Assembly: GCA_963682055.1 (NCBI GenBank)
Contig: OY821750.1
Span: 11,348,501-11,412,500, forward strand
DNA from: Primula veris
Lineage: Eukaryota; Streptophyta; Magnoliopsida; Ericales; Primulaceae
Direction of reading: 5' to 3'
Length of the DNA: 64,000 bases
In this document: piece by piece, positions 13,333 through 24,839 of the stretch
Numbering within the stretch: position 1 is the stretch's first letter
How the letters are laid out: each line of letters begins with the position of its first letter
The notes under the pieces: generated by a model
Databases searched by the model: none
Seen by the model: the letters and a program-made list of their open reading frames with translations, nothing else
What the model was told of the DNA's origin: nothing
Program-made: the position numbers and the translations under genes

Positions 13333-15309
13333 TGTTTTATTTAGGTTTGGAAATGATAGAGAGAAACAGACTATATATATATATCAGATATAATTATAAT
13401 GTTATACTACTATATAGTATGATATCTATATATATATATAGAGAGAGAGATTGGTAAGAAGACAAGGAACCGTTGATTCTGTTATTAGCTTTTGCTCAAT
13501 AAGCACAAACACTTTGTCACCCCCCAATCACCCGACCGACACTTCATTTTACTCGTATTATATGATGGGATGAACGTACTTCATTTTACGTGTCCGACTC
13601 TTAACGTTTTGTGTTCTTGTCATATCGATATATTGATTATACACACACTTTATGAATGCGTATTAGATACTTAGAAGTTATTAAACTTTCAAAATTTACA
13701 AAAAAAATTCTCAATAATAACCGATATACAGATAAGTAATGTAATAATTACTAAGATTTGTATGCTCAAAATAAAAAACATTATAATTTTCTTGTTTTTG
13801 TAAACAATATATATATTAATCCATATAAATGTTATATTTATTATTATTTAATCGTCATGTTCTATTTGTGTCGTGTCCTAAATTTTTCGTTTTGCCATAT
13901 CCGTGTTGTGTCGGACACACGAACCCGTGCCGTGTTACATAGCTTGTATTGTATTTTTGTGTATATGATATTATGATTTATTGACTTTCGATCAACTTAA
14001 CAATTTCACCGACACGCTTTGAACAATTTGTAAAATGTTGTGGACACGCATTGAACACTTCGCTCTTAAACTTTCAAAATTTACAACTTTTATCTCAAAA
14101 ACTAACAAAACATTGACATTAAAAATATACATTACTAAAATTTACCTGTTACAATTAATTTATCTGTAACGTGCACAACTTTGTATACATATAAATGTAA
14201 CAGATCGATAGTTATTGGAGAGAAAAAGCGAGATTTATAAGGAATTTCATACCATTTAAAAATGGACATCTTTTTTTTTCGTAAACGACTCATATATTAA
14301 GAAACAAAAGAAATGTCTTAAGCATGGAACAAAGCCTATATGACGGATTACAATTTAAAAACACTATAAGTAGCCTGGTTAAAAACTAAAATACTGTAAT
14401 ATGAGATTTATGAAGCAAATAAGGAGAAAAAAGTTAATACACAACAAAACTTGACTTTATCAATCTCAGTGACATTTTACTTCGATAGCCTTAGTCTTAC
14501 TCCTTATTGTCCTTATCCTTATGACTCGCCTACTCATAGAGCAGAAGTGATCTTAAAACTAAAGATTAAAAGCATAATATCATTGAACTCAATAAAAATC
14601 AATAAGTCAAATGTATTAGCCAAAAACCTCATCTTTCTTCTAGGAGATAAGTATATAATTTCAAATATAATAAATCATAACCAACACCCCTAAAGGAGTA
14701 GTCAAATGACGAAGGCCAACATGAGAAGCATACTAAAAATATGTTCATTCATACATCAACTTTCATGCTACCTATTACAACTTCGATACAACTATCTTCG
14801 GTAACTTCAACACACCTACAATTAATCTGAAAACCCCAGCATTAGAATGCAAATCCAGCAATAAATCACTTCTCAAGCCAGGATAAGTCAACACCAAACA
14901 CATGAATAAATTCATTATTTGATCACTCATAAGGCAATCATAAAAGTGAGAAAAAAGAAAAAAAATCCACTTCTCCAGCCATTTTTAAGTGCTATCCTAG
15001 ATGTGTGTAGTCACATCTCCAGCCACTCAAAATGCTATCATAAAAGAGAAAATAGAAAAGTTCAGCAAATTTCATCATAAGTTTAAAACTACATAAGTGA
15101 TAAGATCAAAAGTGCACCATAAGACAGTACTAGCTTCAGACCAAAATCATCATAAGCACATTTACCCACTGGCCAACCATCCAAAAATTCATTATTCAAA
15201 TAAAAAATTATTTTTTCTAAAACAAGGGGTTTCTTTTTTATCTAAATAATATATGGCTTGGATTTTTCTAGGCAAATGTGAGCCCCTGAAAAGGGTGAGA
15301 TTGTTACTA
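13333..15309. other. Promoter side of the isomerase gene and non-coding intergenic DNA
   Basis: Immediately upstream of the isomerase start (13333-13460) are AT dinucleotide runs and a GA run, as often found in plant 5' UTRs and promoters. At 13860-13940 there is a patch rich in CGTGT/ACACG words typical of decayed interspersed repeats. The rest is AT-rich without a supported gene; open frames at 13492-13976 and 14451-14693 show no domain. Confidence 0.6.
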
Positions 15310-15312
15310 TTA

Positions 15313-16052
15313 GAGCATTCTCAACTGTGTTTATAAAAACACATTAAATCTATAACTTTATACAATAACAGAAAACTGCTTATCCAACAATGTCAATATA
15401 AACCTCAAAATCATTTAACTTTAAAATATTTTACAAAAACTCTCGACATGTAGAGATAAATTGATTACTCTATAGTATGTATTTTTAATTGGGTCCCACC
15501 ACTCAAAATCATTCCGTTTTCTTTTCATTTGCACATTCTTCATTTCTCTGTCTTAAGTTTTATTATGAGGTTTTCTCCCCAATTTTGTTTCTCACTTAAT
15601 TTTCTATCACACCACAGTCAAAAATCACCTCCACCACCCACAAACCGAATTGATTTCTTTTCTGAAAAAACAACGGGTTTTTCTCCGACGAGGGCGACTC
15701 TAGTAATAACAACTCAACGGATTTTTCTGATATTGATGTTTCCTTAAAAGCTTTGATTTGATTTAGATCGACGAATTTCAATAGTTGATGTTTATTAAAG
15801 TCAATTAATAGTCTGTAAAAGTATGATGAATTTGATGTTTGTAAAGATTGCTGTGCTGTTTTTAAGATCTAATATATTTGGGAAAAAATATCAAAGAAAG
15901 AGAAAATAATATTATAAAATAAAAAGTATTATTATAATAGGTTATACTTTTATTTGTAAATAAACTGATGTGCAATCCTTTGATATTACTGTACAAGTGT
16001 GTTATAGAGCTCTTTAAACTTATATTTATATAGAGCACTGATGAGAATGCTC
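15313..16052. mobile_element. Tourist-like (PIF/Harbinger-type) non-autonomous element
   Basis: The left end GAGCATTCTCAACTGTG and the inverted right end GAGCATTCTCATCAGTG match at 14 of 17 positions. The element is flanked by TTA at 15310-15312 and TTA at 16053-16055, the three-base target duplication typical of PIF/Harbinger elements. It is 740 bp with no transposase. The inside (about 15540-15760) is richer in C and CA than the rest, as if it held a captured gene piece, but I cannot identify a source. Confidence 0.75.
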
Positions 16053-16055
16053 TTA

Positions 16056-16273
16056 GCTTCTAGCTTCGCTAGCCCATATACAGTTTGGTTTTGTTCCCTA
16101 TAAATATGAGAAAAATTAGCACAAACAATAGGCATAAGAAAACAGATATCTCTACAAAGATTGCTGAATTTTAAACCGGGTGATTTGAAATTCTTCGACC
16201 AGTTTACCACCATTTCAGAGTCTGATTCAATAAGAATATCATATAAGCCAAGAAAAAGTTCTACATATGACAT
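16056..16273 (-). pseudogene. LINE-type RNase H remnant
   Basis: The minus-strand frame reads LGLYDILIESDSEMVVNW, then ICFLMPIVCANFSHIYREQN and QTVYGLAKLEA. This is the pattern of the RNase H domain of plant non-LTR retrotransposons: an Asp in ESDS, then HIYREQNQ and a final LAKL block. Only the C-terminal part of the domain remains; no reverse transcriptase is nearby. The reading frame runs on into the neighbouring Tourist-like element, so the element joins the remnant at its 3' side. Confidence 0.7.
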
Positions 16274-17800
16274 TAGTGTATCATTCTATTATAATAAGCC
16301 AACCCAATAAAAATTGAGGCTGCTCAATTTAGCCATTTTTTTCCAAAATTACCCTCACTCTATTTTAATAATTATCAATATACATAATCTAATTAATTAA
16401 CTATTTGTCCTCAATATATTTTACTAATTACGGATGGTACCCTAAATTAATTAACAATTCGTTTTAACCTCCGTAACTATAATAAATTATACAAAATCTG
16501 AATATTATGTTAAAAATAAAATATATTACGAGATTTATGTCATTACGCGTCTCACACGCAACGCGTGGGCAACTTTTGCTAGTATAAATATATTCCATAT
16601 GTTTCCAATTAATTATCTATTACGAAAGTACGTGTAATTTTGATCAGTCAATAACTTGTATCAAAATTGTCGGAATAAATTTTTTTAAAAGTTAATCATA
16701 TAGTTCAAAATTTAAATTATATGATTTACTTTTAAATTTTTTTTATTTCGATAATTTTGATACATGCAGGAGCGAAGCCAGGATGTGTAAATGGGAGGTG
16801 CCAAAATATATGTACAAGTAACATATTTTTATGGGGGTGCCAAATCTACACCTAAAAAGAAATTGTACTAAAAAAAAATTGCGTCACTTGGGATTTCTAA
16901 AATTATGGGGGGTGTCGTGGCACCCGATCGTCCCCACTTAGCTTCCCCCCTGGATACATGTAACATAGCCCGGTTAAAATTGAACGTAATTTCGTAAATG
17001 ACAATTAATTGGGAACGAATAGAATATATAAATAAAAGAAAATATAAGTTATCAATTCTTGTTTTCAAACGGTGTGGTATGCTAAATTTTAAAAAGGTGC
17101 AATATAGTGTCGGACACAATAAACCTTGTCGGTGCTACTTAAGCATTGATTTATAGAGAGGGTGGCCTATTAATATCAACGGGACAGATGTTGCACAAGA
17201 TACGAGTCATATTTTAATTGCACTTTACAACGACACGTCTCATAACAACTACTATATTTTAAAGTCCGATTTCTATTTTAAAAAATTATTAGGGTCTATT
17301 ACTTTTTCATTGTAGACGTAGTCTTTCGGTGAACTGATAAATACTCATATCTTTATTATTTGATAACTTCTTAGTTTCTGAACTGTAAGAAAAAATGTCA
17401 TTGATTGTGTAAACAAGTAAATAAATTCAATTTTTATACGTATGTACATATCAGATAGCTTCATAACAATCCCTGAATCTATATTTTACCATACATTAGA
17501 AAAAATAGCAATGGCAATATCAACTAATATTGCGGTGAACAAACGTAGAAAAAATATACATATAGACCGCAATAAAAAAATAAAATAAATAAGGCTCATC
17601 GTGAATGAAATGAATATATTCAGAAAATACAGAGCTCGCAAATGTTGTTGAGATAAAAAAATGAGAGATAGAGGGAAAGAGATTGGCGTGAATAAGTAAG
17701 TTCCCAAAAGAGTGGGGAAATTGACATTCTAATGATATTGGAGGAACAAATATTTCAAAAATATTCATAATTATATTTCTTACTTTATTTATAAACTCTA
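16274..17800. other. Non-coding AT-rich DNA with a short dispersed repeat
   Basis: No gene is supported. At about 16765-16970 lies a piece beginning GGAGCGAAGCCAGGATG and including GGGGGGTGTCGTGGCACCC, a kind of sequence that recurs in plant genomes as a small dispersed repeat; its class is uncertain. The minus-strand frames at 17486-17807 are hydrophobic low-complexity translations of AT-rich DNA. Confidence 0.5.
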
Positions 17801-17809
17801 CTGCCAAAT
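17801..17809 (+). repeat. Left 9-bp target site duplication of the Mutator-like element
   Basis: CTGCCAAAT directly abuts the left terminal inverted repeat; the identical nine bases abut the right end at 26391-26399. Nine bases is the usual Mutator-superfamily length. Confidence 0.92.
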
Positions 17810-17935
17810 GAGGATGGACTTTTAAACTCTTTATTTTTTGAAAAAACGCTGAGAACGTAGATTTAATCTACGGTCTACAGTGGTTCACTGTAAACCGTAA
17901 ATTAAATCTACGGTTTACAGTGTTTTCACATAAAT
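17810..17935 (+). repeat. Left terminal inverted repeat with palindromes
   Basis: The outer 45 bases match the inverted right end. Inside lie two palindromes: CGTAGATTTAATCTACG (17856-17872) and one with 14-base arms, CACTGTAAACCGTA against TACGGTTTACAGTG (17886-17922). The same palindrome words recur in the right end and upstream of the transposase. Confidence 0.88.
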
Positions 17936-18503
17936 TTTAAAATTAAAAATTAAAATTAAAATTCTAATAATTAAAATTAAAATACTGAATATTTTTTTCA
18001 AATTAAACATGATTTTTTTTTTTAATAAAAAAACTAAATGACTTATTTTTAAAATTTTACATATTATAAATTACCAATGTTCTAACAAACTCTCAAAATA
18101 AACACAAAATTTACACAAAATTTACACAAAATTTACACAAATTTACACAAAAAAGTTGATTTGATAAATTTTATGTTTTTGGTTCATGTTATATTTTTGT
18201 CAAGTGTATAAGTTGATATTTATTGAATCATTAACTAAATCGTAAATTTTTGTGAAGTTTGTTTGGTTTGTTTTTAACACTTGTATAACGCAATATGAAA
18301 CATTAAATAAGTCGTCAATTTGGTGTCAATCGACAATTTTTTTGAATGAAACAATCATAAATTATATAAAAGAAATTAACTCAATATGCAAACATGAACT
18401 AAATTTCATAAAACAAATTTATTAAACATTTGTTTACATCATATAAATTTACAACAACTTGGAAAAAATAGTAATTTACATAAAATTAAAAATAAAAAAC
18501 TGA

Positions 18504-21203
18504 TTATGGACTTAGGTCTATAGCTTCTTCTTCATTTGCTTTTTGCTTTCCCGATTGCTTTTCCAGCGCCATATATAACTTGAAATTTGGTCGGAAAAGT
18601 TCCTTCCATGACGCAGCTGCCTCAGTGCGTGTTTGTTCCCACCGTGCTATAATTCCTGGCATTGAGAAGATCCCTTCTTCTTTAGGAATAACCTGAGCAT
18701 AGTGACAACTGTTGACGAACACCATTACAGTCGGGATGTAATATGTCGTTCCCTGAGTCGGATCAGTATAAAGAGGTAAAAAAGTACTGTTCCACACGTT
18801 TACCCCTCCATCATTATTTTGCCATAAGAACAACAATACAATTGGAATATTGTAATGAGAAGCAATTAAAAACCCATAAGACGGAAATCTCATCCATTTG
18901 TCAGTAGGTGCGGGATTTGTAGCATGATAAAAATTTAAACTTGATAAAATATAATCAAACCGGTAAGCTTCAAAGCCAAGATTCTCAAACAGCTCATTAT
19001 AAACACCTTTCATTTGCTGCAGCTCTTGAAACAACTCACATCTTACCGCGTACCAATCATCTTCCCCATGCTGTTTACCCGTCGCATTTGCAAGTACCTG
19101 GAACCCACAGTTACCATCCCCACACACATCATAAACCGTTTCGATGTAACTATGTAACATGACCCATATTTGGTCACTGTACAGGAAGGTTGGCCTATTG
19201 GGGGTGGGTTTAGGGTTCTGGTTTTGCGGCCTCCTAGTTGGGTTTACCCTTACCTCCGGTGTTTCATCCGCCTTACCTTTGCCATTGTCCCTACTAGCAC
19301 CAACACTCTGTTCCTCCACATACTCCCATCCCGACTTATCTCTCTTACTAGATTTGTCTCCTTTTGTAGGTCTCCCCCTATTTACTCTCACTTCGGGGTC
19401 ACTGATGGATGTTCTGGCTGGTACGGTTATCTCTCGGAGTTGTGTTTTCATATGCCGTTTTTCAACATTAGTTTTGCTAGCATAAACACTTTTAAACTCT
19501 TCTAGATCACCCTCTACCCCATAATCATCGGTGTTCCCATTATCATCAATTACGTCTAATTTTTTTCATAATGGATGAATATATTATAGAGGAAGAGGCT
19601 TCCCGAATAAAATATGTTCACTCATAATATGATGACAAGGTAAACCGTGAGACAATTTGAAACCGCAAGAACAATTCTCATCAGCCTGGCCACTACATTT
19701 TTTGTGTTCTTGAAATAATAAATCAAAGGCATAGTGTGTGATATACGACCTAAGATTTATAAATAGAGGTGTTCGTTCAGAATATGGAAAATAAGACTTG
19801 CATTTATCCAACTTCATCTTAATATCCTCAAACTGTTTTTCTAGAATTCTATTCACCTCTACCCAAACAGTTTCAAGCGTTCCAGTATTTGTGGAAAGGG
19901 ATCTTTTCAGCTTAGCATGTTGTTGTTCGGCTCGATTGCTAGTTCTGTTACCTAGATGTGTTGTATGGTTGGTATAGCATGCAACAAACTTTTCAGCATA
20001 ATCATTTAAAAGCTTGTCTACATACTTAATCACAGCAGGGTACGATTTATAAGAGGAATTGAAATAAGTTCGGTTATGATTGTACTCCTCTATCGACTCA
20101 GAATCAACCAATAAACCCCAATCATCTAGAAACGTTTGCCACTCCTCGTCAGGGATCTTTTTACGGCAGTTTTTCAAAACATTTTTTGCAATATGAAAAG
20201 TGCACAAAATATGATGAGAATCGGGAAAAACAACGGATAAAGCATTTGATAAGGCCATTTCCCTGTCGGTTATAAACACCCTAGGTAGTATACACCCCTC
20301 CAATGTAACTTTAAAATTTTCCAATGCCCATATATAACTTTCCTTTGTCTCGTCACTCATGAAAACAAAACCTAAACAATATGTTTGGTTCGTTGATGTC
20401 ATTCCTACGACTTCTAGAAATGACATATTAAAACGGTTTGTTCTATATGTACAATCCATTAACAAGACATCAGGAAAAGCTTTGAACATTCTTATAGAAT
20501 CGGGGTGTGCAAAAAACAAGTTCTCAAGGCAATGGGTTGATGGGTTCATATTATAGTAGAATGTGTAGCGATGGCTATCCAACAAATTAAACAGTTCCTG
20601 TATCGGGTTTCTACCATCTCGTTCTTTAAATTTCAGTCCAGCCAAAAAATTATGTATCGTTTTAGTGTTTGATACATTGTCAGGATTTCGGTTTTTTATG
20701 GCCTCTAATATTGCACCAACTTTAAAACTACTTTGCCTTAAAGTTTTAACAATTTCTTTTTCATCTTGGGTTAAACGAGCACGTCGTGCTTGCCCTTGGA
20801 GGTAAGTTGGAGGTGGGTGGTTATGTTGTCCATTTTCTACGTGACACATCCATTCACCATTAACTACGTAACCTTTAATGAAAAATGGACAATCTTTTTT
20901 CTTTGTACCTGAATTTACGGAAGATGGTTTCTTTTTTTCGTAAACCCCCGATTTATCACACACAATATCAACATACGGTGTTCTGCTCCCATTACCCCCT
21001 CCAGACCTACCAATCGTAAGAATGAAACCCCAATTTCCAACCACATCAGCAAGATCAGCAAGCATTTCATCCCTTGTTTCCCAAGTCAATTCATCAACTT
21101 TAAAGTTCTCTGAATAATCAGTTAGCTCATCGTTTGAGCCACTGGATGAATTCGCATTGTTGTTATTCCATTGGTTATTGTCATAACCATAGTTGTAATT
21201 CAT
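18504..21203 (-). pseudogene. Mutator transposase fused to an OTU cysteine protease, broken by two stops
   Basis: The frame is 900 codons, in register from ATG 21203-21201 to the stop at 18504-18506, interrupted only by TAA (19584-19586) and a TGA six codons later. The first 539 residues are a MULE transposase: an N-terminal FAR1/WRKY-GCM1-like zinc-binding part (CPFFIKG...HVENGQHNH), a DDE core (LLMDCTYRTN; FITDREMALSNA; SNRAEQQHAKLK) with CTFHIAKNV, and a SWIM finger (CSCGFKLSHGLPCHHI). After a basic linker comes an OTU domain with the Asp-Cys motif VCGDGNCGF and a C-terminal His in CHYAQVIPK. Catalytic residues of both domains are present. OTU enzymes cleave ubiquitin-like conjugates; its role in a transposon is unknown. 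Whether the stops are recent decay or split the protein in two is open, but the OTU half has no good start of its own nearby. Confidence 0.9.
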
Positions 21204-21336
21204 TTTCGAAAAGTGTTTGTTTATATATTTTTTTGGGGAGAAATGAGTATTTTTTTAGAGATTTCTGAAATGTGTTTGTGTTTGATTTTAGGGTTTGTTA
21301 GAATTGGCAAAATTGAGCCATATTTATAGTGTTAAT

Positions 21337-21735
21337 TTACACTACAAACCGTAGATTACTTTTACGGTTTGTAGTGTTTTTTTTGGTGTAGTTATTTCCA
21401 AACTTTAATAATGCATTCAGTAGTCATTTTCGGATAGGGTTGTCAAATCATAATAATTCAAAAGTGATAAGGTGTTGTCGGAATTATTTTGATAGATATG
21501 GTATCCAATGTCATTTACACTACAAACCGTAGATTACTTTTACGGTTTGTAGTGTTTTTTTTGGTGTAGTAATTTCCAAACTTTAAAAATGCATTGAGTA
21601 GTCATTTTAGGATAGGGTTGTCAAATCATAATAATTCAAAAGTGATAAAGTCTTGTCAGAATTATTTTGATAGATATGGTATCTAATGTCATTTACACTA
21701 CAAAACGTAGATTATTTTTACGGTTTGTAGTTTTT
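21337..21735. repeat. 177-bp direct repeat with palindromes upstream of the transposase
   Basis: TTTACACTACAAACCGTAG starts at 21337 and 21514 and, with one change, at 21691, a 177-bp period with two full units and the start of a third. Each unit opens with a hairpin, CACTACAAACCGTA against TACGGTTTGTAGTG. It lies 135 bp upstream of the transposase ATG and may contain its promoter. Confidence 0.88.
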
Positions 21736-21804
21736 TTTTTTTTTACGTTATTAACGTGATTCAGTGCAAAAAGTACATTCGTAAAATGAAGCTGCTTAAA
21801 TCAG

Positions 21805-21920
21805 AGGTACAAACCGTACATTTATTTTACGGTTTGCACAGAATACATGCAAACCGTACATTTAATGTACGGTTTGTATGAAATCTGTACAAACCGTACA
21901 TTAAATGTACGGTTTGTATG
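21805..21920. repeat. Cluster of AAACCGTA/TACGGTTT hairpins
   Basis: Three hairpins in a row, each with arms like ACAAACCGTACATT and AATGTACGGTTTGT. The core AAACCGTA...TACGGTTT is the same word as in the element's terminal repeats, with a different centre (ACATTTAATGT instead of GATTAAATC). Confidence 0.85.
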
Positions 21921-21934
21921 TATATTTCAGAATA

Positions 21935-22291
21935 TTTAGGGTTTAGGGTTTAGGATTTAGGGTTTAGGGTTTGTAATTTAGGGTTTCTAATTTGTAATTT
22001 AGGGTTTAGGGTTTAGGGTTTAGGATTTAGGGTTTAGGGTTTGTAATTTAGGGTTTAAGGTTTAGGGTTTGTAATTTTGGGTATAGGGTTTGTAATATAG
22101 GGTTTAGGGTTTAGGGTTTGTAATTTAGGGTTTAGGGTTTAGGGTATAGGGTTTAGAGTTTAGGGTTTAGGATTTGTAATTTAGGGTTTAGGGTTTGTAA
22201 TTTGGGTATAGAGTTTGTAATTTAGGGGTTAGGGTTTAGGGTTTTGGGTATAGGGTTTAGGGTTTGTAATTTAGGGTTTAGGGTTTGTAAA
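21935..22291 (+). repeat. Interstitial telomere-like (TTTAGGG) array
   Basis: About 355 bp of TTTAGGG repeats interrupted by TTTGTAA, GGTATAG and GATTTAG variants. On the minus strand, the coding strand of this element, it reads AAACCCTAAACCCTA, the plant telo-box motif, upstream of the transposase and downstream of the mobile-domain gene. It sits inside the transposon, so it is not a chromosome end. Confidence 0.92.
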
Positions 22292-22471
22292 AACTCAATA
22301 TTGGTCATATCAATTAAAATACAGAATATTTTTTAGAAACATACAAATCAAACATACGACTCAAATTAAACTTACGAATTTATAATATTCCAACTCAGCT
22401 AAGAATAAAACTTACAAATCAAACATAGAAATCAAATACAAAAAACATTTACAAAAAACACAAATGTGCAT

Positions 22472-24830
22472 TTATTTTTTTTTGTAACGACTAAATGATT
22501 TGAAGTTGGACGTAGAGAGCATCTTTCCCGCCGATGTTAATCTATCCGATGACGGCTCAACAGACTCTTCGATTTCGTTTAGCTCCGTACGCCGTCTCTG
22601 TCGATGCTGCGATTCTGGATACGGAGCACGCTCGTGGGATGTAAGTGCTAATCCGCGACTCCAACTGTCGGTTGAATGCTGACTATGATAATCGAACAGA
22701 ACATCATCCTGAACGTACTCCGACCCAGCAAAAGAAGCACGACGACCATGACCGCTTAAACTCGGACCCGGACCCTGATCTGTAGTCGGGGGTCGACCTC
22801 CAGTCGATCTTCTACCCCTGCTACGCCCGCCGCTACTAGATTCGCCTTCCCCTCTGCCTCTTTCGTCAGGACGCTGACAACTTGAAGCCCTAGTGTAAGT
22901 TATTGGGTCATAACGTAGGTCGTCATCACCATCGTCGTCGTAGTCGTCATCGTCATCCTCCTCATCCGGCTGTTCATCAGCTGACCCATACGGATTCATT
23001 CCCATTTCAGCGAAGTCCTTTCATAGTAAGTCCACTTCCGTTTTCATTTTCGCCCGTTTGAACGATTTGAAATTACGGCGCAATACCACTTTCTGAAAAA
23101 AAAAACCAATAAAAAACGATTTATAAGTATTGAAATATACAAACAGAAAAATAACAATCAAATATTAATGAACTTTAATTAGTTGTTACCATTTTATTGA
23201 ACAACCCCGTATGCTCCCGGAAACCGTGAGATGGCGGGGCAAGTTCAGATGGGTTTATGAAGATGCGGGTCCTCTCTCTATACCATCTCATGTAATCCGG
23301 TGACGTCCCCGTGCCAAATTTGCCGTTAATAAGACGGTTGTGGCGGTCATTCCACACGGTTATAAACTCTTCAAAAAGCAAAGGCCAGTCGTGTTTTTGC
23401 CCAATCCCATATCTTCTATCCTTGCCGTGACCCTTTCTGGGTTTCCAAATATAAGTAGGGACCCGCTGAACAAAACCGAACTGTCTCATGAACCTGTCCG
23501 CGGGGTGGAACTCAATCTTCTCATTACAAATGTCTCAGAGGCACAGAACAATGCCACATATAACGGCCCCGCGTACAGTATTCCGGATACTGATTGAGAT
23601 TCCCGTAAGGTTGCCACACTATCTGTAATCAGCAAAATTATAATATATAAACAAGGGTTTAAAAATACTAGTAATAAATTCTGCGAACATAAGACCAATG
23701 CAAACATATACAACATATAATACGTAAGTTACATATAATACGAAAGTTAAAATTTACCTGTTCAGGCGACATATTGTCAAACTGGTCATGTATGTGGACC
23801 ATATTATGTCCGTAGACATATGGCGTAAGGTTAGTTTGCCTCCAAATCTTCCATCTGTAATATACAAACAAAACCCGATAAACAATAAATATAACCGGCA
23901 GCTAAGTAAATGATAGATGACACAATAAAAAAAAACCACAAATCCAAGATAAAAACTAAATAATATCATACCTGTAACTGAGGGGGAACCTAGGCCAGCC
24001 CTCAGGTGGCTCGATATCTTCCGGCAGCTCTTCACATGGTCTAACCGGCAGTAGTCTGGTAATCGCCCACATATCCAGAAACATCACCGCCCCGCTTACT
24101 CCGTTTGCCTTACAACGTACCAACCTGCATAGATTAGCCTCTAACCAGGCCAGAAGAGCTGATCCCCAACTATACTCAGCACACGTGTCAAAATCCTCCA
24201 GAAATGGCAGAGGCCAGAGTGGAATCTGATCACTGCTCTTATCTGAAAATACATATGCCCCCAGTAATAACAACATGGCAGCCCTAGACTGATATAGCAA
24301 ACGCTCCTCACTAGGATTGGGGGGTAATTCACCAAACGTGTGTAACATCCAATCAAGTCTAACTGTCAGACAGTTTGTATCCACTTGATTGTCAGCCGGT
24401 CTAACACCCAACAAACTCTCTACCATATCTAACCTGCTCGCCCTGTTATCATTCCGCTCCGACCGGGTAACAGCAAGACCATCCACCGTGAGACCAAGCA
24501 TAATCTCTACATCCTGTAAAGATATCCCCATTCTCCACCGACAAAATGGAACGTGTGCGACTCATCACGCCACCTATCAACTAAGGCTGTAAGCAAGCCT
24601 CGGTCTACGGTATAATTACCTATACTGTGAATACCGTAAAAACCAGCCCTAATCATATTTTGAACTACCCTTTCAGGCGTCGGTATCTGCCAACTATAAT
24701 TATAAACCCTAATCTTATTGGCATCTCCTCTACCCGCTTCTCTTCCAGCATCCCAAGTCTGATTAGAAATGTGACCGGTCTGTCGTAAAATACCCAACCT
24801 GCCTTTAATATGTGGACCTGGATCTGTCAT
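22472..24830 (-). pseudogene. Plant mobile domain (MAIN-like) gene in the transposon, frameshifted
   Basis: Minus-strand exons are 24830-23972, 23854-23758, 23622-23190 and 23092-22472, with GT/AG borders and matching phases. The product starts MTDPGPHIKGRLGILR and has the plant-mobile-domain pattern: RWRDESHTFHF, GISLQDVEIMLGLTVDG, AWLEANLCRL, then RWKIWRQTN, VWQPYGN, RFMRQFGFVQRVP and PDYMRWYRERTRIF. The last exon is acidic and then Arg/Ser/Gly-rich low complexity, ending FSRYKKK. Damage: one base lost near 24530 (between HFVGGE and GISLQDV), a second frame change near 23530, and TGA at 23021-23023. The domain is shared by host proteins such as MAIN/MAIL1, which act in silencing and development, and by transposons; its role in elements is unknown. 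The ATG at 24830 is chosen over one at 24947 because the extra upstream residues are repeat translation. Confidence 0.85.
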
Positions 24831-24839
24831 TCTAATTGT

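Noticed and set aside
17486..17807. Small membrane protein gene
   Set aside because: Hydrophobic residues come from AT-rich low-complexity DNA; no start context or related sequence is seen.
18941..20556. Plus-strand frames across the transposase-OTU gene
   Set aside because: They are opposite-strand shadows; the minus strand carries clear catalytic motifs.
21935..22291. Chromosome end or true telomere
   Set aside because: The array is short and impure, and lies inside a transposon with sequence on both sides.
22500..24592. Plus-strand frames across the mobile-domain gene
   Set aside because: They mirror the real minus-strand exons and show no domain.
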